Shown here in pieces: positions 43,594-55,148 of a stretch of 64,000 nucleotides of DNA. The stretch lies in assembly GCA_022828595.1 (NCBI GenBank), contig JAKGHH010000005.1, forward strand, positions 26,858,193 to 26,922,192. Direction: 5' to 3'. Source of the DNA: Nelumbo lutea. Lineage: Eukaryota; Streptophyta; Magnoliopsida; Proteales; Nelumbonaceae. Positions within the stretch are counted from its first letter, which is position 1, and each line of letters begins with the position of its first letter. Below the pieces are notes generated by a model, which ran no database searches, was not told where the DNA came from, and was given only the letters and a program-made list of their open reading frames with translations. A program made the translations under genes and the position numbers.

Positions 43594-45430
43594 ATGAATA
43601 GGGAAAAATTGTGGTGCACTAATTGTCAGAAGCCCCGGCACACCAAAGATACTTGTTGGGATCTCCATGGGAAACCAAAGTGGGCTCAGGATTTACCTAA
43701 GAAACAAGGCTCAGATGTAATTGGAAGACCCGGGTAACAAGGTACCAAGAAACACCACATGGCCAATATGGTTACTCGGGAGAATCAGCCCTCCACTTCT
43801 ACTGTAATTCAAACACCACATAGCCAACATAGCTACTCTGGATCTGACCCAAGGGAGGATATTGTAAACTCCTTCTTTGACCATTTAGAGCTTTATGGTA
43901 GAGCAATTCGCTAGATGGATGCTCCTCCCACTACCTCTTTTGCATCCATATCAGGAAATCCTGCCACAGCTTTCCATGCTGCTTCACACAACCTTGACTC
44001 TCCATGGATCATCGATTCTGGAGCGTCAAAACACATGACTGGTATGTCCTCTTACTTTCAAACTTATCACCCTCTTTCCGGAAGAGATAAAGTGAGACTA
44101 GCTGATGGATCATACACTTCCATAGCTGGTCAAGGAACTCTCTCTCTTCCCCTCGGCCTTACTCTTTCTAATGTTCTTCATGTTCCAAAATTCCCTATGA
44201 ATTTGTTCTCAGTCAATAGAGTTACAAATTCCTTAAATTGTTCTGTGACTTTTTTCCCTACCTATTGTGTGATTCAGGATCTGGCCTCGAGGAGGACGAT
44301 TGGTAGGGGACATATGGTTGATGGACTCTACATGCTGGAGAATACGGCTGGCCTTCATGTTACAGAGTCTATGAGTCAGCTCAAAAAGAGAAAAATGTAT
44401 TTGTGGCATTGTCGTCTGGGTCATTTGTCTTTTGAGACCTTGAAATTGGTTTTCCCAGAACTGTGTAAGTCAATGTTTGTTTCTAACTTTTCTTATCAAA
44501 CGTGTTAGTTAAGCAAGCATTGTATAACTCAATTTCCTCAAAGAAAAAGTAAATCTGAGTTTCCTTTTCACATTGTGCATTATGAGGTGTGGGGCTCTGT
44601 TACTTTACCTTCTGAGAGTGGCTACAAGTACTTCATTACCTTCATTGACGATTATTCCAGATACACTTGGGTATATCCAATGCGAACCCGTGAGGAAGTA
44701 CCAAAAATTATCCAAGATTTTCAGCGGATAATCTTCACCCAATTTCAGACCGAGATTCAAATATTTCAGTCAGACAATGCAAAAGAGTTTTTTCATAGTG
44801 ACCTCACAGAGTTCTTTGCTTCACATGGCTCTCTTCACCGGAGCTCTTGTGCCCGTATGCCACAACAAAATGGTGTGGCTGAACGGAAGAACCGGCACCT
44901 CCTTGAAGTGGCACGGGGTTTACTACTCCACATGAATGTTCCCAAATGATTTTGGCTTGAGGTTGTCCTTTGTTCTGCATACCTCATTAACGAATGCCCT
45001 CTCCTTGGTTAGAGTACAAAGCCCCACATCAGCTTCTCTTTCCTAAGGCCCCTCTTCTTTCTATCCCTCCTCGTGTTTTTGGTTGTCGGTGCTTTGTCCA
45101 AAACCTATCTCCCACCCGGGGGAAATTGGACTCTCGTGCTATCCCATGCATATTTCTTGGCTACTCATTCTCTCAGAAAGGGTATCGTTGCTTTGATCCT
45201 GTTTCTCGGAGATTCTATGTCTCCATGGGTGTTACCTTCTTTAAAGATGAGCCCTTCTTTCCTGTTTCTCCTCAAGGGGAGTGTAGGCATGAGGAGAAAC
45301 TGGTTCAGCTTCCTCCTCTTCCTAATCCTTCTCCTTCTCCTCCTTCTCTTCCTGATCCTCCACCTTTCCGTGTTTTTTCTCATCGTCATAAAAGCCAACC
45401 ATGTTCAAGAGCTGTGGAGAATCTATAAGT
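43594..45430 (+). pseudogene. Element N zinc knuckle, protease and integrase (broken)
   Basis: From ATG 43594: LWCTNCQKPRHTKDTCWDLH (knuckle), a stop near 43736, then the frame 43915-44508 with protease WIIDSGASKHMTG and LWHCRLGHLSFETL. A stop follows near 44506. Integrase has HYEVWGSVTL where relatives have HSDVWGP, so the first catalytic Asp is Glu (about 44581-44583). FQSDNAKEFF and NGVAERKNRH keep the other two. A stop at 44947-44949 and a frameshift follow. The C-terminal region (RVFGCRCFVQNL, CIFLGYSFSQKGYRCF) ends near 45260. Confidence 0.9.
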
Positions 45431-45440
45431 TGTACCTCAA

Positions 45441-47115
45441 GTGCCATCAAACTCCTCGGGAGAAGATCATACTCTCTCAGGTAACTTGTCTCCCAATGAT
45501 AGTCCTGACCTCCCTGTTGCTAATGATCTTGACCTTCCTATTGCTCATAGGAAAGGTGTTAGGTTGTGCACCACTAAACACCCCATTTACAACTTTGTCT
45601 CCTATGAGAACATCTCACCTTCATTTCGTGCCTTCCTTACCTCCATTGACAGAAGCTCTCTCAGTACCAGAATGGACAAATGCCATGAAGGAAGAAATTG
45701 ATGCTCTTCATAAGAATGGCATGTGGGAACTTGTTGATCTCCCTAACGATAAGGTTCCAGTTGGATGTAAATGGGTGTTCACTATTAAGCATGGGGCTGA
45801 TGGAACTGTGTAGAGGTATAAAGCTCATTTAGTGGCAAAGGGTTTTACTCAAGTATATGGAGTTGATTATGCAGAAACCTTTGCCCCTATTGCCAAAATA
45901 ATCTCTATTAGAGTACTTTTCTCTCTTGCTGACAATCTGAATTGGGATCTACATCAGCTCGACATCAAGAATGCCTTCTTGAATGGTGACCTTGAAGAAG
46001 AAGTTTATATGGTTCAACCCCCCGGTTTTTTGGCTCAAGGAAGTGAACAGAAAGTGTGCAAGTTAAAGAAGTCTTTATATGGGCTGAAGCAATCACCAAG
46101 AGCTTGGTTTAGCAGATTTCATACTGCAGTTCAGCAGAGGGGATACAAGCAATGTCAGTCAGATCACACACTGTTTGTAAAAAGGGTAGAAGGTAAAATG
46201 GTTGCCCTAATAGTATATGTGGATGACATAATTGTTACTGGTGACTGGGAGGATGAAATTCAAAGTTTAAAGGGCTTCCTTGCCACTCAGTTCGAAGTGA
46301 AAGATCTAGGACCCGCCAAATACTTCCTGGGAATTGAGGTTGCCCGATCAAAAAAGGGTATCTTCGTCTCCCAAAGGAAATATGTCCTAGACTTGCTTAA
46401 GGACACTAGAAAGATTGGGGTTAAACCAGCTGACTCTCCCATTGACCCCAACCATAAGTTAAGTGACAGCCAAGGTGAACCTCTTAAGGATGTGAAGCAA
46501 TTTCAAAGGCTTGTAGGAAGATTGTTGTACCTCTCTATGACTCGTCCAGACATAGCATATGCTGTTGGTGTCCTCAGCCAGTTCATGCATGCACCTAGGT
46601 CCACTCATCTTGAAGCAGCGGAGAGAATACTACGGTATTTTAAGAAGTTCCCGGGTGCTGGCTTATTATTCCAGAAACATGGACATTTGAGAGTTGAAAT
46701 TTACATAGATGCGGATTGGGTTGGATCTCAAAGTGACAAAAGGTCTACTAGTGGTTACTGCACCTTTGTTGGAGGGAACCTTGTTACTTGGAGAAGTAAG
46801 AAGCAAACCGTGGTAGCTAGATCCAGTGCTGAAGCTGAGTACCGTGCAATGGCACACGAAGTAGCCGAAGGTATGTGGATAAAGAATCTATTGGGAGAGT
46901 TGGGTTTTCCAGTTGATAAACCCATGACTCTTCTCTAAGAAAACAAGGCAGCTACAAGCACTTTATCAGAGAGAAAATCATCACAAGCAAAGTATGCACT
47001 CCATACATCAGCTCTGAAGACCAACTAGCAGACATCTTTACAAAAGGGCTAAACCATTCCAGACACCAATGTCTCTGTGACAAGTTGGGCATGATTGATA
47101 TCTATGCTCCAACTT
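45441..47115 (+). pseudogene. Element N reverse transcriptase and RNase H (nearly open)
   Basis: RVT_2 starts near 45660. A CGA or AGA-type codon has become TAG at about 45811, after which 368 codons are open (45832-46938): [52 protein letters not shown]-type KYFLGIEVARSKKGIF, and RNase H IDADWVGSQSDKRS and SAEAEYRAM. At about 46935-46960 the YCDNKAA segment becomes a stop, and about 20 codons (NIAANP to EVD) are missing before HFIREKI-like text. This is the longest intact RT frame in the window. Confidence 0.92.
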
Positions 47116-47124
47116 GAGGGGGAG
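47116..47124 (+). other. Element N polypurine tract
   Basis: GAGGGGGAG before the 3' LTR. Confidence 0.9.
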
Positions 47125-47329
47125 TGTTGACAGGTGTATTATATGTAATGTACGCAGGTTTAGTGCCCGCAGGGGTATTTTTGTAATTTAGTAGTCCTTT
47201 TGTGTTGTACGGCCAGTATAGTATAAATACAAATGCTTCACTCACAGGAAGCAGTTCTTTTGAGGCCTTAAGTCTGCAGCCTCTTCTCTCTTCTTCTTCT
47301 TCTTCTTCTTCTTCTTCTTTTGCTCAACA
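47125..47329 (+). repeat. Element N 3' LTR
   Basis: 205 bp; carries a GTATAAATAC TATA-like box near 47221 that the 5' copy has lost. Confidence 0.93.
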
Positions 47330-47334
47330 GAACT

Positions 47335-48051
47335 AAACCACAAGATAAGTACAGAAAGTGGAGAGCCTCTTGAAGAGAGTTATGTATCAGCGGTTGGTTG
47401 ACAAACTTCTTTATCTTTGCCTAACATGACCGGACATTTCTTATGCTGTCAGTGTTGTTAGCCAGTACATGCATTCTCCCAAAACCACAAACCTTCTTGT
47501 AGCCGAAAGGATACTTGCCTATCTGAAGAGATTCCCCGGGAGAGGTATACACTTCAAGAATAATGGTCACATGAAAATATAAGCATACACAAATGCTGAT
47601 TGGGCCGGTTGTGCTGATGACAAGAGATCCACCTCCGGGTATTGTGCTTTTGTAGGGGGGAATATTGTTTCCTGGAGGAGTAAGAAGCAAAATGGTGTTG
47701 CTCGCTCCAGTGCTGAAGTTGAATACAGATCTATGACTAATGGAGTGGCTGAAATGTTATGGTTGTGATATTTACTTGATGAGTTGGGTGTTGAATATGA
47801 GAAGCCTCTGATGTTGTATTGCAATAATCAAGCTGCAATTAGCATTGCTCATAATCCGATACAGCATGACAGAACTAAGCACATTGAAGTGGACCAACTT
47901 TATCCGAGAGAGGGTTGCATCTCAAGATGTGTGTCTTCCATATATTGCCTCAGATATATAGCTAATTGATCTCTTCACTAAGGCGGTTACAAAAACCAAG
48001 TTGGAGACAGATCTACGCAAGTTGGGAATGACTAATATCTACTCCCAACTT
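47335..48051 (+). pseudogene. Element F RNase H (broken)
   Basis: After N the sequence continues with the connection and RNase H in scrambled frames: the ADWAGCADDKRSTSGY-like block near 47595-47640, SAEVEYRSM near 47710, then LMLYCNNQAAISIAHNP near 47812 (YCDN changed to YCNN) and QHDRTKHIEVD. Several frameshifts and stops. It ends in the usual SQL(stop)-GAGGGGGAG arrangement. Confidence 0.85.
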
Positions 48052-48060
48052 GAGGGGGAG
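48052..48060 (+). other. Element F polypurine tract
   Basis: GAGGGGGAG directly before the 3' LTR of F. Confidence 0.9.
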
Positions 48061-48365
48061 TGTAGAGATAATTGTTAGTTGTTAGTGTGTGTGTGGTCCC
48101 ACTAATATTTTTTATATATTTATTGCATGGTAGTTATGGTAGTTAGGCTAGATATATTGCTTTATATTTATTTCTGTTTCAGCAAGGGTATTTATGTAAC
48201 TCCACTACTGTTAAGATGTAATATATAAATAGTAATCTGGTGGGGCGGCAGAATCAATTGAACCGCACCTTTTCTTTCTCTCTTTCTTCTTCTCTTCTTC
48301 TCTTCTCTCTTTTTCTTCTATTCGTGACCTTTCTTTTCTTTTTCTACTAAATCTATACCAGAAAA
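48061..48365 (+). repeat. Element F 3' LTR, first part
   Basis: TGTAGAGATAATTG start; interrupted by element J at CCAGAAAA. The last five bases (48361-48365, GAAAA) are the left TSD of J. Confidence 0.92.
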
Positions 48366-48616
48366 TGTTTTGAAATAGTAAAAACTAATCTTATCATTCC
48401 ATTGCCAACCGGCATATTTATACAGTAAGTTGCTGCAATAAATAGAAAACATCTTCCTACATCAATCCCTATAATTAAGGGACTAACTATTTTAATCCCC
48501 ATATTTAAGGGATTATACTCTTCCACAATCCTAGGAATACATATTCACACATTCCTATTTTTACACAACTACCAAATATAGATGCATCTACACCAGTAAC
48601 CCCACGTTTTCCAACA
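48366..48616 (-). repeat. Element J 3' LTR
   Basis: 251 bp; differs from the 5' copy at about six positions. Contains AATTAAGGGACT / TTTAAGGGATTA direct repeats. Confidence 0.94.
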
Positions 48617-48625
48617 CTCCCCCTC
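48617..48625 (-). other. Element J polypurine tract
   Basis: GAGGGGGAG on the minus strand next to the 3' LTR. Confidence 0.9.
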
Positions 48626-50110
48626 AAGCTGGTGAATAGAGATCCTCCATTCCCAGCTTGGCTACAATTCTACGAAAGTCTGTACTATTGAGCCCTTTAA
48701 TAAGTACATCGGCCAGTTGTCCTTTTGTAGATACATAGGGAGTGCAAATCAACTTGTTGTCTAGTTTCTCTTTTATAAAGTGTCGATCAATTTCAATGTG
48801 CTTCATCCTGTCATGTTGAATAGGATTGTGAGCGATATTGATGGCTGACTTGTTGTCACAATATAGTTTCATAGGCTCTTCTCGTGGAATCATCAAGTCT
48901 TCTAAAATTATCTTCAACCAGAGTAATTCACACACTCCTTGTGCCATAGCCCTGAACTCTGCCTCTGCATTTGACCGAGCCACTACATTCTGCTTCTTAC
49001 TCCTCCAAGTGACTAAGTTTCCTCCCAAGAAGGTACAGTAACCAGAAGTGGACCGTCTATCTACTGGAGATCCTGCATAATCAACATTTGTATATGCTTC
49101 AAGAGCCAATCCCCCATTCCTTCTAAATAAAATTACTTTCCCTGGATTGGCTTTCAAATAGTGCAAAATTCGATGAACAGCCTGCAGATGAACTTCTTTA
49201 GGATTATGCATAAACTGACTTATTACACTTACAGCATATGCAATATCCGGCCGTGTATGTGCAAGATAAATGAGTTTTCCAACCAGCCTTTGGAACATCT
49301 CCTTGTCTACACTTGCATTCTCACTGGCTTCTCCAAGTTTATGATTGGGATCTATAGGTATGGAAGGTTTACATGCCATATTTCCTGTTTCTCTCAAAAG
49401 ATCAACAACATACTTTTGTTGAGAGATAAAGATGCCTTGTTTAAAATGTGCAACTTCAATTTCGAGAAAATACTTTAGTCCCCCCAAGTCTTTTATCTCA
49501 AATTCTCTGGCAAGGCAGTTTTTCAATGCTTCCTTCTCCTTTTTATCATTCCCAATAACGATTATATCGTCCACATAGACTAATAGAGCAGTAACTCCCC
49601 TTGAGGCTGTGTGTTTGATAAACAATGTGTGGTCACCTTGACTTTGCTTGTAACCTGTATTGAGCATCACCTTTGTAAACCTTCCAAACCATGCTTTCGG
49701 AGACTATTTGAGACTATATAGTGCTTTCTTCAACCTACAAACTTTGTTCCCCTTATGCCTTCTCCAAAACCCGGTGGAATGTCCATGTATATCTCATCTT
49801 CTAGATCACTATGGAGAAACGCATTCTTTACATCAAACTGTTGCAAATCCCAATTATAGTTAGCAGCCAAAGATAACAACACCCTTACTGTATTCATTTT
49901 AGCTACTGGGGCAAAAGTCTCCTGATAATCTACCCCATAAGTCTGTGTATATCCCTTGGCTACCAGTCGTACTTTGTACCTTTCTAATGACCCATCAGAT
50001 TTGTACTTAATTGCAAATACCCATTTACATCCTACAGCCTTCTTGTTTTTCGGTAGATCCACAACTTCCCACGTGTTGTTCTTTTCTAGTGCCTCCATTT
50101 CCACTCTCAT
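48626..50110 (-). pseudogene. Element J reverse transcriptase and RNase H (nearly open)
   Basis: The frame 50110-49730 opens RVT_2 ([57 protein letters not shown]). A short damaged stretch near 49690-49740 follows, including a stop in GLKQSPKAWF. Then 348 codons are open (49670-48624): YKQSQGDHTLFIKH, LLVYVDDIIVIGND, YFLEIEVAHFKQGIF, AYTNVDYAGSPVDRRS, AEAEFRAM, YCDNKSAINIAHNPIQHDRM and IDRHFIKEKL. The first RNase H Asp (usually YTDADW) is Asn in YTNVDY. Confidence 0.92.
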
Positions 50111-50429
50111 GGATTTTCTCCACTCCTATTAGAAAGTGCCTCGGCTAGAGTATTAGGAATTGGAATGGTGTTAAGGCTGGCTAGAAAACTTTTATGAGGT
50201 TCAGAGAATCTTTGGAACGACACAAATTTGGCTAAAGGGTACAATGGGCGTTTGGTACATTCTCTGGTTCCTTTTCTCAGGGCAATAGGTAGGTCATACT
50301 CATACTCAGATTGTGAAGGTACAGGTTTAGGTTCTGAACATCCCTCAGTTCTAGGATTAGGGGTTGAATCTTGGACTTGCACAAGTTGAGGATCTGGATT
50401 TCTTCTCCTAGAGTAAACCTGCATATATC

Positions 50430-51960
50430 TCACATCATCATGCACATAATTGGTGAGTTAACAGTGCCTGGATTTGGTTCAATGGTCGGGTTGTTTGACT
50501 CTCGTTGAGGCTCGGAAATGTGCAGCTCAGAGGAATGTGACTCAGAAGGATGTGATTCTTGACGGTTGGATGATTGTGAGGAGGGTGATACATTTAGGGA
50601 GAGTAGATCCGAGGCCTTATCTTCCATTAATGAGGGCTCCCCCTAAAGATAAGGTTGAGTGAAAAAGGATTGTCACTCCTCAAACGTGACATCGATGGAG
50701 GTGTAGAATTTTCTGGTGGCTGGATGATAACATTTATAACCTTTCTAAGTTGGGGAATATCCCAAGAAGACACACCTGATTGCTCGTAGATCTAATTTTC
50801 CCTTATTATGGACATGAACAAAGGCAGTGCAACCAAAAATTCTTGGTGTGAGATTATTTGAGGTTCGAATATCAGGGTAGAATTGAGAGAAGACTTGTAT
50901 TGGGCTCCGATTGTCAAGAACTTTAGATGGTAGTCTATTTATGGTGTATGCAGCGGTAAGGACAGCTTCCCCCCAATATTGTTTTGGGACCCGGTTTTGA
51001 AAGAGAAAGGCTCGGGTGGTTTGCAATAGATGGCCATTTTTCCTCTCAGCTACCCCATTGTGTTGGGGAGTATTAACAAAGGAGGTTCATGCACAATGCC
51101 TTCTTTCTGGAAAAATGGGGACAAATTCTGATTAAAATAATTTGCAGCATTATCAGATCGAAACCTTTTAATTTTCACACCAAACTGAGTTTGGACCATA
51201 TTATGAAAGTTGGGAAGAATGGTGCCCACATCAGATTTAGACTTAAGAAGAAAAATCCATGTGACCCTAATGCAATCGTCAATAAAGGTGACGAACCATC
51301 TAGAACCAGTAATGTTGGGAATTCGAGAAGGGCCTCATATATCCGAATGAATCAAATAAAAAGAGATTGAAGATCTTTTATTACTGATTGGGAAAAAAAC
51401 CCTTTTGTGTTTAGCAAATTCACAAACTTCACAATGAAAGGTTTCAACATCAATCCCTTTAAACAAGGAAGGAAACATTGTTTTTAAAACAGAAAATGAA
51501 GGATGACCGAAACGAAAGTGATGACGCCAAAGTAAATCTTTATTGGAGGTAGATAAGAATGACTCATGTGTAACATGCATAACAGTGTGAGATGGTTTGC
51601 TGGTTGCTTCAAGGTAGTAGAGCCCATCCCTTTCCTTAGCAAGTCCAATCTTCTTCCCCGAAACCTAGTCTTGAAATACACAGTAAGAAGGAAAGAACAC
51701 AACATTGCAGTTCACATCCTGGGTGAGTTTATATATAGAGATAAGGCTAGTAGATAACTTAGGAAGATGAAGCACATTTTTAAGTAAAAGGGATGGAGTA
51801 ATCTGAATATTCCCAATTCCTGCCACTGTGGTGAAAGAACCATCAGCAACAGAAATTTTCCTACTACTAGGACAGGGTGTATAGGTGAGAAAATGTAGTG
51901 AAGAGGGTGTCATGTGGTCAGTAGCTCCGGAATCAAGAATTCATGGAAAAACACTAGCCG
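50430..51960 (-). pseudogene. Element J protease and integrase (broken)
   Basis: Protease ILDSGATDHMT near 51905-51940 is preceded by a TGA in place of Trp. VADGSFTTVAGIGNIQI and the pre-integrase region (LLWRHHFRFGHPSFSVL, CEVCEFAKHKRV) follow at 51335-51580. Integrase reads HSDIWGPSR, FRSDNAANYF and then a frameshift in TPQQNG near 51060-51080. It resumes at 51026 with YWGEAVLTAAYTINRLPS, RIFGCTAFVHVHNKGK and CVFLGYSPT, stopped by TAG near 50744. The C-terminal linker contains a Ser/Glu-rich HPSESHSSELHISEP stretch. Confidence 0.9.
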
Positions 51961-52089
51961 AGACATGTAATCCTAGAGATAAAGACTCACCCGAGAGAGC
52001 AAGAGAGGTATGACCACTTCCTGGTTTCAAGGATCCCAGGAAACCCCTTAGCCTTTCAATTTCTTCATCATTAAATGGCCCTTGACTTG

Positions 52090-53044
52090 AGTGTTCTTGC
52101 TACGGGATTGTGGAGACAATATGGGCCTGTTGAACTTGTTTCGAAACTCCTCGATTGCCCCATTCCTTGCTGGATGTGGGAGGTTTCCCATGAAGTTTCT
52201 AGCAGCGATCTTTTGTGTGTTTGGGCTTCTTGCAATAGGTGCACCAGAGGTTGTCGTTAGAGTCACGGGTGGTTGTGTCACGAGTCAAGTTGTGATTGTT
52301 CTCACCCTTTGAACCACGGTAATTTCCTTCCCTTGCCACCATAGTAGAACCTTCGGGATCTTTAGGCTCAAGCATGATTCCATGACGGCTTTCCTCAGCT
52401 CTAACAAGGGCTATAACTTCATTCAATGGAGACACTTCTTTGCCGAGAATTTGTATTCGGACCTGATCAAATTCAGCATTCAGTCCAACCAAAAAACCAT
52501 ACACCCTATCTCTTTCAATAAAATTTTTCAAGATCACAGCGTCATCGGGGCACTTTGTCTCAAGAACCCAATAATGATCAAGCTCATGCCACAAATTTTG
52601 CAGCAGATTTGCATACTCTGTAACGCTTCTGCTCCCTTGCTTGGCCGCCAACGTCTTCACTTTGACCTCATAGACACGAGCAGCGTCATGGGCTTTGGAA
52701 TAGGTTTGTCGGACAGCATCCCAAATAGCCCTTGCAAAGAGAAGAAACATACAAGTATCGCTAATCTCGGGTGTCATTGAACTCCACAACCATGACTAAG
52801 CATGGAGTCCTCTTCGTCCCAAGCATCAAAATTTGGCTCGCCCAATTTTGGCCCTGTTCCAAGAAAGTGACTAATTTTTCCTTTTCCCTTCAAATAGGTA
52901 CACACTAGTTGTGACCACTTCAAATAGTTCTGGTCATTCAGTTTATATGTTGCCTGAATATTCTACAAATCATCGGTATGAGGATGAGAATTCGTTGCTC
53001 CATTGGTTTGAACGGGAGCACCTATTGCAGTCACGTCGGACATT
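52090..53044 (-). pseudogene. Element J gag (broken)
   Basis: Starts MSDVTAIGAPVQTNG at 53044 and meets TAG after HPHTDDL. The rest continues in the same sense with YKLNDQNYLKWSQLVCTY, a stop before LWSSMTPEISDTCMF, and an open frame 52789-52199 (KQGSRSVTEYANLLQNLWHE, RVYGFLVGLNAEFDQV). The zinc knuckle is CTYCKKPKHTKDRC near 52205-52250. Confidence 0.9.
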
Positions 53045-53242
53045 GTCAATGGAGGAAGAATAAGGCTAGCGGGAAAGGAGAATAAAGAAGGAGGAAAAGA
53101 AACACTGCTGATTACAGATCAGCACTAAAGGCCAGAAAAACACGAGAAAAAATAAAAAACTAGCAATGAAGGCCAGAAAAGCAGGGGAAAGATTTGGCAA
53201 TGAAGGCCAGAGAAAAAAAATCTCAAGGTTGGCAAACCTAGA

Positions 53243-53254
53243 TCTCTGATACCA
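53243..53254 (-). other. Element J primer-binding site
   Basis: TGGTATCAGAGA on the minus strand, immediately after LTR end AAAACA. Confidence 0.88.
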
Positions 53255-53505
53255 TGTTTTGAAATGGTAAAAACTAATCTTATCATTCCATTGCCAACCG
53301 GCATATTTATATAGTAAGTTGCTGCAATAAATAGAAAACACCATCCTAAATCAATCCCTATAATTAAGGGACTAACTATTTTAATCCCCATATTTAAGGG
53401 ATTATACTCTTCCACAATCCTAGGAATACATATTCACACATTCCTATTTTTACACAACTACCAAATATAGGTGCATCTACACCAGTAACCCCACGTTTTC
53501 CAACA
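53255..53505 (-). repeat. Element J 5' LTR
   Basis: 251 bp, pairs with 48366-48616. Ends at TSD GAAAA. Confidence 0.94.
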
Positions 53506-53540
53506 GAAAACAATCAATTTCTAGTCTAATTTATCCAAGT
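53506..53540 (+). repeat. Element F 3' LTR, last part
   Basis: GAAAA (right TSD of J) followed by the last 30 bases of the LTR, ending TTTATCCAAGT as in the 5' copy. Confidence 0.9.
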
Positions 53541-55143
53541 GAGTTGTCTAGGTGAATCTGGTGAAACTCCTACTGAACCTATTACTACTCAAGATGTTGA
53601 GGAAGGGACTGATACCGCTAATAGACAACAGAAAGATGTTAGAATTGTCTACAGGAAAAGGAAGCGAGATCCCTCCAACTTGTGGCAGCAACCAACTAGA
53701 CTCAAATCGATCCGTCTTAGTGGATCTAGGTAACCCTACAACTGATGCTATCACTCCTACTTCTGACTTGGATCTTTCTATTGCTCTTCGTAAGCCTATC
53801 CGTTTTTGTACTACTCGACATCCCATTGCTAAATAGGTCTCTTATTCCTGTTTATATCCTCGTTATTACTGTTTTGTGTCTGAACTTATTCCTGTCCATG
53901 TCCCTACCAGGTACTCAGAGGTTGTGTCTGATCCAAGATGGAGAGAAGCAATGAACAAGGAAATGAGTGCCTTGATGAAAGCCAAGACTTGGGAATTAGT
54001 GGATCTACCAAAAGAAAGAGTATCGTGGGGTGCAAGTGGGTGTTCATTGTGAAGCACAAGGAAGATGATTTCATTGAAAGATACAAGGCTAGGCTGGTGG
54101 CAAAAGGGCTTACTCAGAAGGAGGGGATTGACTATAAGGAAACTTTTGCTCTAGTTTCAAAGCTTAATACAATTCGGGTTCTATTGTCATTAGTTGCAAT
54201 TTTTTGTTGGGAGCTACATTAGATGGATGTGAAGAATGCCTTCCAAAATGGGGATTTACATGAGGAGGTATTTATGAATCATCCACTTGGCTACGACTTT
54301 CATTGGAAGGTATGTAGGCTAAGGAAAGCATTATATGGGCTTAAGCAATCTCTCTGAGCTTGGTTTGAGAAGCTTTGTAGGGCCATGAAAAAAGTGAGAT
54401 ACACTCAAAGTGTTGCAGATCATACCTTGTTCAAAAGGAAACAAGGTAATATGCTTACGACTCTCATAGTCTATGTGGATGATATGGTAATTGGTGGGAA
54501 AATTGATATACCTGTCTCCTACCCGACTTGATATAGCTTATCTAGTACATGTTAGCTAGTTCATGCATTCTCCCAACATACCTCACATGAAATCAGTTGA
54601 AATGATCCTTAGGTATTTAAAGACTTGTCCAGGGAATGGAATCCTGTTTAGGAGGCACAATCAACTTGAAATAGAGGCATACACTGACGCTGATTGGGCT
54701 GGATCAATTGGAGATAGGAAGTCTACTTTTGTATATTGTACATTTGTTGGGGGGAACTTGGTTACTCGGAGAAGTAAAAAGCAAAATGTGGTTGTGAAAT
54801 CAAGAGCAAAAGCTGATATAGGGATATGCTACATTGTGTTGCAGAACTATTGTGGCTTAGGACTTCTCCTAGGTGAGCTAGGAACGAAAGTTGATGGTCC
54901 CCTCAAGCTGTACTGTGACAATAAGACTGCAATCAACATTGCAACTAATCCAGTACAGCATGATAGGACTAAGCATATTGAGATTGACCGACACTTTGTG
55001 GGAGAGAAAATTGTCTCAGGTGAACTTTGCATTTCCTTACACACCCTTAGAGATGCAGATTTCTAATGTTTTGACAAAAGGTCTGTCTTCAGTAAAGTTC
55101 CTTAACTTACTTGGTAAGCTAAACGTGACTGACATCCATGCAT
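53541..55143 (+). pseudogene. Element D reverse transcriptase and RNase H (broken, deleted)
   Basis: After F, the linker and RVT_2 resume ([41 protein letters not shown]). QMDVKNAF is preceded by a stop. The polymerase site LIVYVDDMVI is present near 54465-54495 but is joined directly to GKIDIPVSYPT, so about 280 bp (thumb and connection) are missing relative to B. RNase H follows with YTDADWAGSIGDRKS, a scrambled SAEAEY region, YCDNKTAINIATNPVQHDRT and IEIDRHF. The end is a few bases before the polypurine tract. Confidence 0.88.
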
Positions 55144-55148
55144 AGCTT

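Larger units (their letters stand above)
42525..47329 (+). mobile_element. Ty1/copia element N, lacks most of gag
   Basis: N is flanked by GAACT (42520-42524 and 47330-47334) inside the RT/RNase H junction of F. LTRs are 42525-42721 and 47125-47329, PBS 42722-42733, polypurine tract 47116-47124. Between PBS and 43593 there is 860 bp of leader-like non-coding sequence where gag should start; coding begins only at the zinc knuckle. N shares protein features with I but has a different, shorter LTR. Confidence 0.94.
48366..53505 (-). mobile_element. Ty1/copia element J, complete but inactive
   Basis: J is flanked by GAAAA (48361-48365 and 53506-53510) inside the 3' LTR of F. LTRs are 48366-48616 and 53255-53505, both 251 bp with only a handful of differences, among the most alike pairs here. 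Own-strand ends are TGTTGGAAAACG and TTTCAAAACA. PBS touches the LTR. The leader is short (53045-53242). It belongs to a different copia family from C, F and H. Confidence 0.95.
27031..53540 (+). mobile_element. Ty1/copia element F, 26.5 kb with inserts
   Basis: F is flanked by GAGCT (27026-27030) and GAGTT (53541-53545), one mismatch. Its 5' LTR is 27031-27129 plus 30061-30300, split by G. Its PBS is 30301-30312, and only about 135 bp of leader remain (to about 30447). A gypsy-derived block X (about 30448-41326) then replaces gag, protease and most of integrase. F resumes at about 41327, is interrupted by N, and ends at the polypurine tract 48052-48060 and the 3' LTR, itself split by J. F's own DNA is only about 2.7 kb. 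Confidence 0.88.
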
